Shown: positions 5,909-11,371 of the stretch, piece after piece
How the letters are laid out: each line of letters starts with the position of its first letter
Numbering within the stretch: the stretch's first letter is position 1
DNA from: Deltaproteobacteria bacterium
GTDB lineage: Bacteria > Desulfobacterota > DSM-4660 > Desulfatiglandales > Desulfatiglandaceae
Assembly (NCBI GenBank): GCA_029932035.1
Contig: JAOZQV010000091.1
Coordinates: 1 to 11,371 of the forward strand
Length of the DNA stretch: 11,371 nt
Reading direction: 5' to 3'
The notes under the pieces: generated by a model
Database searches by the model: none
Told to the model about the DNA's origin: nothing
The model's input: the letters and a program-made list of their open reading frames with translations, nothing else
Program-made: the position numbers and the translations under genes

Positions 5909-5938
5909 AAAGGCCCGCAACTCATCTGAGGGGCCTTT
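5909..5938. terminator. Bidirectional terminator-like hairpin overlapping the topA stop codon
   Basis: AAAGGCCC (5909-5916) pairs perfectly with GGGCCTTT (5931-5938), and an inner CTC/GAG stem (5921-5923 with 5928-5930) sits in the loop. The structure lies between the convergent KptA-like and topA genes and includes the topA TGA (5924-5922). T-runs are short on both sides (four on plus, three on minus), so termination efficiency is uncertain. Confidence 0.6.
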
Positions 5939-8186
5939 TATACCCACACCCCCTTTTACGGCAGGTCAAAACCGGTCCGGTTTTCTTCCTCTCCTTTATG
6001 CTCAAGACCTTGGTCCCGCATTCGGGACAGGTATCATCAAAGGGTTCATCCCAGGTGGCAAATTTGCACTTCGGATACTGGTTGCAGGCGTAAAACTTCT
6101 TTCCCTTTTTGGATCTCTTTTCCACTAATATTCCCTGGCAATCCTTCTCAGGGCATGGCACGCCGGTACTGACCGGTTCGGGTGTCCAGATGTTCTTACA
6201 TTCCGGATAGCCGGAGCAGGCGACAAAAGATCCGAACTTCCCATTCTTAGTTACCATGGGTCGGCCGCATTTCTCACAGATACCCTCTTCCTTACCTGTC
6301 TCGGCCGCGGTCTCAACAATAATCCGGCCCTTTTCATCCCGGGTAAAATTAGAGGTATTTCTGCATTCAGGGTAGCCGGTACAGGCTAAGAAAATACCGT
6401 TTCGACCCGATTTGATGGCCATTGGCCGGTCACACTTTGAGCAGGAAATCCCGGCCAGGACCTCCCCCTTCATCTCATTGGTCGCCCTTTCCAGATCCTT
6501 CTCAAAGGCCTCATAGAACTCCTTTAAGATATCGATCCACTGCGCCTCCCCCCGCTCAATTTTATCTAAGTTGTTTTCCATCTGGGCGGTGAAGGCAGTG
6601 TCTATTATATCGGGAAAGCTCTGGACCAGCAGATCCGTCACCAGGAAGCCCAATTCCGTGGGCATAAAACGCCTTTTTTCTACGGAAACATACTCCCTCC
6701 CACTGATGTTGGCCAAGATTGCCGCATAAGTTGAGGGCCGGCCGATACCGTTTTCCTCTAAGGCCTTGATCAGGGTGGCCTCTGTAAATCTGGGTGGGGG
6801 CTGTGTAAAATGCTGGGCAGGGTCCAATTTTATGAGGTCGAGGATCTGATCTTTCCGCAAAGGGGGTAGCAGGGCCTCCTGGTCTTTCCCGGGCCCGGCA
6901 TTATTAGAGCTTTCTTCATAAAGAGTGGTGAATCCCTTAAATAAGACCACAGAACCGTTTGCCCTGAAAGCCGCCTTTCCAACGCTGATCTCGGCCTGGG
7001 TCTTATTTAATATGGCAGGACTCATCTGGCAGGCAATAAACCGTTTCCAGATAAGGATATAGAGCGCCAACTGGTCTTTGGAGAGATAGGGTGCAACCAC
7101 TTTCGGGCTAAGCTCTGCCGACGTGGCCCTGATAGCCTCATGGGCCTCTTGAGCGCCCTTTCGGCTCTTGAACCTGTTCGGTTTGTCAGGGAGATAATCC
7201 TTGCCAAAGGTCTCTTGAATAAATCTCCGGGCCTCGGTTATGGCATCGTCCGAAAGCCGGAAAGAATCTGTCCTCATATAGGTAATCAGGCCAACCAGCC
7301 CCCGTTTTCCGAGATCCACGCCCTCGTACAGACTCTGTGCAATGGACATGGTCTTTTTGGCCGAGAACCTCAGTCTTCGGAATGACTCCTGCTGAAGAAA
7401 ACTGGTAATGAAGGGCGGGGGCGGATTTCTCCTTGTCTTTTTTTGTGTGATCTTTGAGACCTTAAATGGAAGACCTTCTACCTCCGAAACAATCTTGAGG
7501 GTTTGTTCCCTATTTTTGAGGTCGGCCTTTTTGCCGTCATATTTGAAGAGTCTGGCCTCAAAAGGGGGTGGCTCGGTCGATTTGAGATGGGCAGTAAGAG
7601 ACCAGTATTCCTGGGAGTCAAATGCCTGGATTTCGCGTTCCCTGTCACAGATCATCTTGACTGCCACTGACTGAACCCTTCCAGCGCTCAAGCCCCGCTT
7701 GACCCTTTTCCACAGAAGTGGAGATATCTGGTAACCGACGAGCCGGTCCAGGATACGTCTGGTCTGCTGAGAGTCAAACTTATCCCTGTCAAGTGTCTGT
7801 GGCGATGCCACCGCTGCACGGATGGCCTTTGCAGTCAGTTCGTTAAACAGGACACGGAATATTTTTTTGTCTTTGTTCTTGGCGCCCTTTTTCAGTTCCC
7901 CGGCAACGTGCCAGGCAATGGCCTCTCCTTCCCTGTCAGGGTCTGGCGCCAAATAGATCTCTTCGGCGCTGTTTCCCGCGGTCTTCAAATCCTTTAGAAT
8001 CTTGGCCTTTCCCTTAATCGTGACATAATCGGGCTTAAAACCGGCTTCAATATCGACCCCCAATTTACTGACAGGGAGATCTTTTACATGCCCCACCGAG
8101 GCCATAATCCTAAAGTCGGGTCCCAGATATTTTTTTATGGTCCTGGCCTTGGCCGGCGATTCAATAATAAGTAGTTTTTTTGGCAT
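5922..8186 (-). CDS. topA: DNA topoisomerase I (type IA, omega protein)
   Basis: The 754-residue product relaxes negatively supercoiled DNA by cutting and rejoining one strand. The TOPRIM domain is N-terminal, with Glu9 in LIIESPAKA and the Mg2+ motif DPDREGEAIAWH (82-93). The active-site Tyr303 is in LITYMRTDS. LIKALEENGIGRPSTYAAI (472-490) is another type IA signature. The C-terminus carries four Cys4 zinc ribbons: Cys582/585/602/608, 637/640/657/663, 678/683/701/707 and 720/723/742/747, all with complete ligand sets. The ATG at 8186 has only a weak RBS (GGA, about 9 nt upstream). The gene lies 185 bp downstream of dprA on the same strand, with a repeat-filled spacer between them. A hairpin covers its stop codon. 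Confidence 0.97.
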   Translation of the reverse strand: MPKKLLIIESPAKARTIKKYLGPDFRIMASVGHVKDLPVSKLGVDIEAGFKPDYVTIKGKAKILKDLKTAGNSAEEIYLAPDPDREGEAIAWHVAGELKKGAKNKDKKIFRVLFNELTAKAIRAAVASPQTLDRDKFDSQQTRRILDRLVGYQISPLLWKRVKRGLSAGRVQSVAVKMICDREREIQAFDSQEYWSLTAHLKSTEPPPFEARLFKYDGKKADLKNREQTLKIVSEVEGLPFKVSKITQKKTRRNPPPPFITSFLQQESFRRLRFSAKKTMSIAQSLYEGVDLGKRGLVGLITYMRTDSFRLSDDAITEARRFIQETFGKDYLPDKPNRFKSRKGAQEAHEAIRATSAELSPKVVAPYLSKDQLALYILIWKRFIACQMSPAILNKTQAEISVGKAAFRANGSVVLFKGFTTLYEESSNNAGPGKDQEALLPPLRKDQILDLIKLDPAQHFTQPPPRFTEATLIKALEENGIGRPSTYAAILANISGREYVSVEKRRFMPTELGFLVTDLLVQSFPDIIDTAFTAQMENNLDKIERGEAQWIDILKEFYEAFEKDLERATNEMKGEVLAGISCSKCDRPMAIKSGRNGIFLACTGYPECRNTSNFTRDEKGRIIVETAAETGKEEGICEKCGRPMVTKNGKFGSFVACSGYPECKNIWTPEPVSTGVPCPEKDCQGILVEKRSKKGKKFYACNQYPKCKFATWDEPFDDTCPECGTKVLSIKERKKTGPVLTCRKRGCGYKRPLR

Positions 8187-8202
8187 TCTTGTTATCCGTT
8201 TT

Positions 8203-8237
8203 CGGGTTGCGAGTTGCGGGTTACGGGTTGCAAGTAG
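8203..8237. repeat. Heptanucleotide array in the topA 5' leader
   Basis: Five 7-nt units follow without a gap: CGGGTTG, CGAGTTG, CGGGTTA, CGGGTTG and CAAGTAG. This is the reverse complement of the CCCGTAA/CTCGCAA units seen at 2885-2952 and 5862-5889. It ends 3 nt before the 28-nt palindromic repeat and begins 16 nt upstream of the topA ATG, so it would be transcribed in the topA leader. Confidence 0.8.
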
Positions 8238-8239
8238 TA

Positions 8240-8267
8240 GTCGAAGATCCCGTTTTTAAGCGGGGAT
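8240..8267. repeat. 28-nt palindrome-containing repeat, copy 1
   Basis: These 28 nt are identical and in the same orientation to 11116-11143. They begin GTCGAAGATCCCG and end AAGCGGGGAT. The core can fold as CCCG with CGGG around an 8-nt T/A-rich loop. In both places a stretch of about 20 nt and then a CGCCTTACGCC-type heptamer array follow, so the repeat belongs to a larger composite. Confidence 0.8.
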
Positions 8268-8284
8268 TCTGATTTAGTTTCTTT

Positions 8285-8368
8285 CGCCTTTTGCCTTACG
8301 CCTTGAGCCTTCAACACTGGGTATTGGTAACTTTAGGCATTTTAGCTCATTTTAGGCATTTTAGGCAT
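8285..8368. repeat. Heptamer array plus 9-nt TTTAGGCAT array between topA and dprA
   Basis: Four heptamers occur first: CGCCTTT, TGCCTTA, CGCCTTG and AGCCTTC (8285-8312). After 19 nt come TTTAGGCAT, TTTAGCTCAT, TTTAGGCAT and TTTAGGCAT (8332-8368), 9-nt units with one 10-nt variant. This second array runs to within 3 nt of the dprA stop codon. A related GGCATTTTGGCATT lies at the 3' end of the secreted-protein gene (10055-10068). Confidence 0.75.
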
Positions 8369-8371
8369 TTT

Positions 8372-9505
8372 TCAACGCACAAACATTTTACCCGGGAGCT
8401 GTTTCACGGTTCCCTCTAATTCCATTTTCATCAGGATGCCTGCCACCTTGCCGACTTCCATTTTTCCTAATCTGACTATGTTGTCCATATGCATGGGATA
8501 ATCTCCGATGATTTCATAAACTTTTTTCTCGAATTCATCCATATCCTGGTGTGTGGCGCCTGTGTCCCCCGGAATTCCCCTTCCTGCTGTTCCTTTCCCC
8601 GCAAACCCGAATTCGTCTAATATGTCATCCGCGTTTTCAATCAGTTTGGCCCCCTGTTTGATCAAAAAATGGGTCCCGGTGCTTTTAAAGGAATCAATAC
8701 TTCCGGGAACAGCGAATACGTCACGGCCTTGATCCAGCGCCAATGAGGCGGTGATCAAAGAGCCACTGTTCCTTGTCGCTTCCACAACTACCGTTCCCCT
8801 GCTCAACCCGCTTATGATACGGTTTCGTATGGGGAAATTTTTAGGCTCAGGAGGGGTCCCTATAGGAAATTCCGAAATAATAACCCCATTGGCCTTTATC
8901 TGCTTAAAAAGGTCTTTGTTTGATGAAGGATAAACCACATCTATGCCGGTGCCCACAACCGCAATGGTGAAGCCATTACCCCTTACGCAACCCCTGTGGG
9001 CAGCAGAATCTATTCCCCTCGCCAGACCGCTCACTACTCCCGCACCCCTTCTCGCAAGCCCAAAGGCGATTGCTTCCGCTGCCTTGCGACCGTAATGGGT
9101 CGGATTTCTCGATCCAACAACCCCAACAAAGGTCTGCGCTAAGGGGATTTCCCTGCCCCTGGCATACAACAATATGGGAGGATTGTAGATCTCCCTCAAA
9201 AATGCCGGGTAAGAAGGGTCGGTGTAGGCTATAATGCGGGCATGACATCTTTCCGCATTCCTTAATTCCTCCTCGGCCTCTGTACTGAGGGACCGAGCCA
9301 TGATCTTCTTGGCAATATCCCTGCGCATTCCCTCCACATTCATAAGCTCTGCCAGGCCTGCCTCAAAAACCGCTTCAGGCTCACCAAGCCTCTCGATCAG
9401 CCTCTTGAGGACGGTATTGCCCAAGCCCGGAATCAAGTAGAGGGACAGCCATGCTATTTTTTTATCATGGGCATTCACAGGTTCAGGGTTCCCCGGTACG
9501 TTCAA
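8372..9505 (-). CDS. dprA: DNA processing protein A (single-strand DNA-binding RecA loader)
   Basis: The product is 377 residues, the usual length. DprA (Smf) binds incoming single-stranded DNA and loads RecA during natural transformation; it is also widespread in bacteria not known to be competent. A helix-hairpin-helix region (about 18-75, LYLIPGLGN) precedes the Rossmann-like core. The core has VGSRNPTHYG (130-139), SGLARGIDSAAH (159-170), GTGIDVVYPSSN (185-196) and PIRNRIISGLS (225-235). A C-terminal winged helix (about 320-377) follows. The TTG at 9505 is the only way to include the first nine residues and has no RBS. GTG at 9478 (Val10) would give a start closer to the family norm but also lacks a good RBS. 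Upstream codons translate a hexamer repeat, which argues against any longer start. Confidence 0.93.
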   Translation of the reverse strand: MNVPGNPEPVNAHDKKIAWLSLYLIPGLGNTVLKRLIERLGEPEAVFEAGLAELMNVEGMRRDIAKKIMARSLSTEAEEELRNAERCHARIIAYTDPSYPAFLREIYNPPILLYARGREIPLAQTFVGVVGSRNPTHYGRKAAEAIAFGLARRGAGVVSGLARGIDSAAHRGCVRGNGFTIAVVGTGIDVVYPSSNKDLFKQIKANGVIISEFPIGTPPEPKNFPIRNRIISGLSRGTVVVEATRNSGSLITASLALDQGRDVFAVPGSIDSFKSTGTHFLIKQGAKLIENADDILDEFGFAGKGTAGRGIPGDTGATHQDMDEFEKKVYEIIGDYPMHMDNIVRLGKMEVGKVAGILMKMELEGTVKQLPGKMFVR

Positions 9506-9512
9506 GAGTTCA

Positions 9513-9630
9513 TAATCATACTCGTAATCTTAATCATACTCTTTTACAGTCAACTTGAGAGATGTTTGCCTCCGGCCCGGAGAGCCTTCCAGCCCGGCGG
9601 GATTATGAGTAAGATTATGATTATGAGTAA
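9513..9630. repeat. Pair of inverted hexanucleotide arrays flanking a GC-rich hairpin
   Basis: The left array is TAATCA, TACTCG, TAATCT, TAATCA, TACTCT (9513-9542). The right array is GATTAT, GAGTAA, GATTAT, GATTAT, GAGTAA (9601-9630), roughly its reverse complement. Between them lies CTCCG-GCC-CGGAG (9570-9582), a small perfect hairpin. The arrays could pair to form a long stem. The left array reaches within 8 nt of the TTG start called for dprA. Confidence 0.7.
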
Positions 9631-9724
9631 GAAAAAAAGCTAAATAGCCGACGTTAGAGCCAATCCCTAAGACCCCTGTTAGGCCTATTCAAGGATATTT
9701 AAGTTTCGAGGCAAAGATGGCGGG

Positions 9725-9755
9725 AATATAAAACAGGGTCACGCAGATTAGTCAA
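9725..9755 (-). promoter_or_regulatory. Possible promoter for dprA-topA
   Basis: On the minus strand, TTGACT (complement of 9750-9755) is followed by TATATT (complement of 9725-9730). The spacer is 19 nt, longer than ideal. The site is about 220 nt upstream of dprA and 18 nt downstream (on the minus strand) of the Fur-like hairpin. Confidence 0.35.
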
Positions 9756-9773
9756 GTCTTTTCTCGGCGAACA

Positions 9774-9827
9774 GATAATGATACGCCCGTAAAAAACCCT
9801 TTTTACAGGCAATTGCGAATCATTATC
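9774..9827. promoter_or_regulatory. 54-bp hairpin whose arms match Fur-box half sites
   Basis: The outer arms GATAATGATACGC (9774-9786) and GCGAATCATTATC (9815-9827) are inverted repeats matching at 12 of 13 positions. Inside them, GTAAAAA (9789-9795) pairs with TTTTTAC (9800-9806) around a 4-nt loop. The outer nine bases of each arm are exactly the two halves of the classical Fur box, here 36 bp apart instead of adjacent. It may be a regulatory site, a cruciform or a small palindromic element; no target-site duplication is evident. Confidence 0.5.
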
Positions 9828-9971
9828 AGCGGTTAACTTCAGACAGTTACCAATTATATCTTAGGCAAACAGCACAAGAAAGCCTTTACAATGCCTGAAA
9901 AGCCGGTAATAGCGCAGGGTTCCGAAGAATGAATGTCGATTCAACCTTTTAGAACCCATAGTGACGTTGTA

Positions 9972-10027
9972 TCCTTTGCTTTCAACTTTTAGCTTTCAAC
10001 TTTGCGCGTTTGCGTCTTTGCGTGAGA
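9972..10027. repeat. Heptamer/octamer array at the 3' end of the secreted-protein gene
   Basis: Units are TCCTTTG, CTTTCAA, CTTTTAG, CTTTCAA, CTTTGCG, then the octamers CGTTTGCG and TCTTTGCG, ending in TGAGA. The reverse complement of the last part equals the TCTCACGCAAAG array at 5754-5781 with a few differences. The 7-nt spacing holds across the change from CTTTCAA to CTTTGCG units. Confidence 0.75.
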
Positions 10028-10043
10028 CCTTTTCTTTCCCGCC

Positions 10044-11069
10044 CTATTGCGTCTGGCATTTTGGCATTGTTGATAGGAGACGAAGGGCCTCAGGCAGATC
10101 AGGTTTAGGATCGGTTTTACTTTCCAGCCTTTTCAGTACCTTCAATGGATTATCTTCAGTATCCGAGCCTTTTGGAACGGGCTCACCATAATGGATTATG
10201 ACATCTCTCAATTCTTTGTTAAAATCGATCGCTTTGAGCATGGCGCCGCTGGAAAATTCTCTCCTTGCCGTAATAACTATTCCGGTCGAAGTATTCGGTC
10301 TCGATTCCAGAACGAGGAGATAACCCAATGCCTGATCAGGGAGGGTAGGTTCCTTTGGCCTATCTGCTTCCGCTTTGGCCACTATCTCGAAAAAATTGCC
10401 CCTGCGGATACCATGTTTGAGGCCATGATTCATATAAACTACCGAAAATTGCCCCATAATCTTCTTCAATCCCTTGGCGGCTACCACCGGTATTTTAAAC
10501 CCTTCGCTCTCTTTCAGCCTCTTCCACTCGGGGTTCGAAAGCTGAACACACGGAGATATCCAGGTAAACGGGAAGAGAGTATCCCCCACGCGCATCGGGC
10601 TGTAACTTTCAACAATTTTTGCCTTGTATAGATCAGGTTTAACCTCCCTCTTCAAAACGACCCTCCCCAAAAAGGAGATGACATATCCCAGATCGCGCCC
10701 CGAAAGAGGGTGATCGAGTTCGTCAGAACTTTTGTAGACAGTGAAAAGGTCTCCCGGCTTTACGTTATGACCCTTATCAAAGGCAACATAAACCGTATCG
10801 CCCTCTGCCAAAAAAATCCTCTCCGTCTCATCCGCAAACAGACGCCCCCACGGACTCACCTCCTCAGGTGACAAAAAACCGAGGGCCTCCACGTCGGTCA
10901 GATCCGAAACATCGATGCCTATAGGGCCCTTGACTACATCATTTGCATCCCCAACCGCTACCGCATTCTTTAAATCTGATTGCGCGCCGGCGTTGATAAA
11001 AAGGCCCAAATTAAGAAACACAATGCCTGAGACAATCAATAAAATCACTGTTCGAGTTTTTTTTCTCAC
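10044..11069 (-). CDS. Sec-exported protein with an internal duplication, related to LysM-type envelope proteins
   Basis: I choose GTG 11069 (341 residues): GAGG lies 8 nt upstream, and it gives a clean signal peptide, basic RKKTR, then a hydrophobic stretch (8-25) and AGA-Q near residue 30. A further 29 codons upstream are open but run through heptamer repeats. The mature protein has two similar halves. Residues 90-165 contain EGDTVYVAFDKG, KPGDLFTVY, LGYVISFLG and VGDTL; residues 207-281 contain FSVVYMNHG, RRGNFFEIV, LGYLLVLE and SSGAML. Such GD-x-F and LGY repeats occur in proteobacterial proteins that usually also have an N-terminal LysM domain, which I do not see here. From memory, LysM-type genes of this sort often precede dprA-topA in deltaproteobacteria. 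Its specific function is unknown; a periplasmic or envelope role is inferred. Confidence 0.7.
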   Translation of the reverse strand: MRKKTRTVILLIVSGIVFLNLGLFINAGAQSDLKNAVAVGDANDVVKGPIGIDVSDLTDVEALGFLSPEEVSPWGRLFADETERIFLAEGDTVYVAFDKGHNVKPGDLFTVYKSSDELDHPLSGRDLGYVISFLGRVVLKREVKPDLYKAKIVESYSPMRVGDTLFPFTWISPCVQLSNPEWKRLKESEGFKIPVVAAKGLKKIMGQFSVVYMNHGLKHGIRRGNFFEIVAKAEADRPKEPTLPDQALGYLLVLESRPNTSTGIVITARREFSSGAMLKAIDFNKELRDVIIHYGEPVPKGSDTEDNPLKVLKRLESKTDPKPDLPEALRLLSTMPKCQTQ

Positions 11070-11084
11070 TGCTCTGTCCTCACT

Positions 11085-11206
11085 CTGGATGCTGGATACT
11101 GGGGTCTCGATGCAGGTCGAAGATCCCGTTTTTAAGCGGGGATATTTGATTCCCATTGAGTTCCTTACGCCTCGCGCCTTACGCTTAGACCTTTGAACCT
11201 TCGAAC
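11085..11206. repeat. Composite repeat upstream of the secreted-protein gene, including 28-nt copy 2
   Basis: Three modules follow one another. The first is the heptamers CTGGATG, CTGGATA, CTGGGGT, CTCGATG (11085-11112). The second is the 28-nt palindromic repeat (11116-11143), identical to 8240-8267. The third is the heptamers TTACGCC, TCGCGCC, TTACGCT, TAGACCT, TTGAACC, TTCGAAC (11165-11206). The order palindrome then CCTTACGCC heptamers is the same as upstream of topA. The region forms the 5' leader of the secreted-protein gene. Confidence 0.8.
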
Positions 11207-11219
11207 GCTTACCAGATAG

Positions 11220-11247
11220 ATTACAGGGCCATGGTTCTTTTTGTCAA
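11220..11247 (-). promoter_or_regulatory. Promoter of the secreted-protein gene
   Basis: On the minus strand, a perfect TTGACA (complement of 11242-11247) is followed by a 16-nt spacer and TGTAAT (complement of 11220-11225, 5/6 match). Transcription would start near 11212, giving a leader of about 140 nt filled by the composite repeat before GTG 11069. Confidence 0.6.
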
Positions 11248-11275
11248 GTTGTACGGAAGAAAAGGGAGCGATCGG

Positions 11276-11329
11276 ATGTGGACTTATGAGGAGTTGAAGG
11301 GCATAATACAAACCTCGTTAAGTGGTTAA
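11276..11329 (+). CDS. Very short ORF (17 codons), possible leader peptide
   Basis: ATG 11276 is preceded by AAGGGAG 7 nt away, a good ribosome binding site. The peptide is MWTYEELKGIIQTSLSG, ending at TAA 11327-11329. It lies 21 nt before the ATG of the next plus-strand frame, so it could be a leader peptide or an upstream ORF. It is too short to judge by composition. Confidence 0.3.
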   Translation: MWTYEELKGIIQTSLSG

Positions 11330-11350
11330 CTGGCTGACGATCGAAAATCT

Positions 11351-11371
11351 ATGAAAAAAATTCTGACAATC
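11351..11371 (+). CDS. Possible start of a plus-strand gene, cut by the window end
   Basis: ATG followed by AAA AAA ATT CTG ACA ATC encodes MKKILTI and then the window stops. An MKK start is typical of real genes, but no Shine-Dalgarno sequence is visible directly upstream. Seven codons are not enough to name a product. Confidence 0.3.

Larger units (their letters stand above)
9506..10043. other. 538-bp intergenic region upstream of dprA
   Basis: No convincing gene was found on either strand; the longest start-to-stop stretches examined are very short and lack an RBS. The region contains two inverted hexamer arrays, a possible dprA promoter, a 54-bp hairpin with Fur-like arms, and a heptamer/octamer array at its right edge (all listed separately). 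Positions 9828-9960 show no structure I can name. Confidence 0.7.

Noticed and set aside
8203..8237. Telomere-like G-rich repeat
   Set aside because: CGGGTTG/CGGGTTA units look telomere-like, but only five degenerate copies occur in the middle of a gene cluster and on either strand elsewhere.
9774..9827. Insertion sequence or MITE
   Set aside because: Terminal inverted repeats exist, but no target-site duplication flanks them and no transposase is nearby; kept only as a hairpin with Fur-like arms.
10191..10631. 146-codon plus-strand frame
   Set aside because: Antisense to the secreted-protein gene, which has a signal peptide and internal duplication; the antisense frame has no recognisable feature.
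11070..11156. 29-residue N-terminal extension of the secreted protein from ATG 11156
   Set aside because: It lies in heptamer repeats and part of the 28-nt repeat, has no RBS, and would bury the signal peptide.

Overview
The window looks like a housekeeping segment of a Gram-negative-type bacterial chromosome. The order of secreted protein, dprA and topA, the flavour of the proteins and the odd intergenic repeats suggest a deltaproteobacterium-like lineage (Desulfobacterota in the broad sense). That placement is an inference from sequence character, not from a search. No phage, transposase, CRISPR array or rRNA was seen.

Layout. Positions 1-404 hold the 5' end of rpsU (ribosomal protein S21, minus strand). 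Upstream of it are a strong intrinsic terminator and a previously uncalled 48-codon minus-strand ORF with its own promoter and a near-perfect extended Shine-Dalgarno sequence. Next come rlmD (23S rRNA m5U methyltransferase) and nadE (NAD synthetase), 4 nt apart, preceded by tRNA-Thr(CGT) with a good promoter. All three genes run on the minus strand and could form one transcription unit. On the plus strand, pyrF (OMP decarboxylase) runs tail-to-tail into a hotdog thioesterase and overlaps it by 12 bp. A decayed nicotinate phosphoribosyltransferase follows, with a large internal deletion, a frameshift and an in-frame stop; its promoter and RBS are still visible. Beside it is a divergent KptA/Tpt1-like protein that seems to lack most of the catalytic tetrad. 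From 5.9 to 11.2 kb the minus strand carries a Sec-exported protein with an internal duplication, then dprA (DNA protection/transformation) and topA (topoisomerase I with four zinc ribbons). At the far right are a 17-codon ORF and the first codons of a plus-strand gene.

How the genes work together. Most encode basic maintenance: translation (S21, tRNA-Thr, RlmD), NAD synthesis (NadE, with nicotinate salvage lost), pyrimidine synthesis (PyrF), and DNA topology and uptake (TopA, DprA). The KptA family uses NAD+ as co-substrate, so NAD metabolism recurs, but no functional link is shown.

The most unusual structure lies between the genes. Most of the larger spacers carry short, degenerate tandem arrays kept in strict 6-, 7- or 9-nt register although the unit sequence changes from array to array. 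Modules of these arrays, plus a 28-nt exact palindromic repeat, recur in different combinations. They resemble in principle the heptanucleotide STRR sequences of heterocystous cyanobacteria. A separate 54-bp near-perfect hairpin at 9774-9827 has arms that match the two halves of a Fur box.
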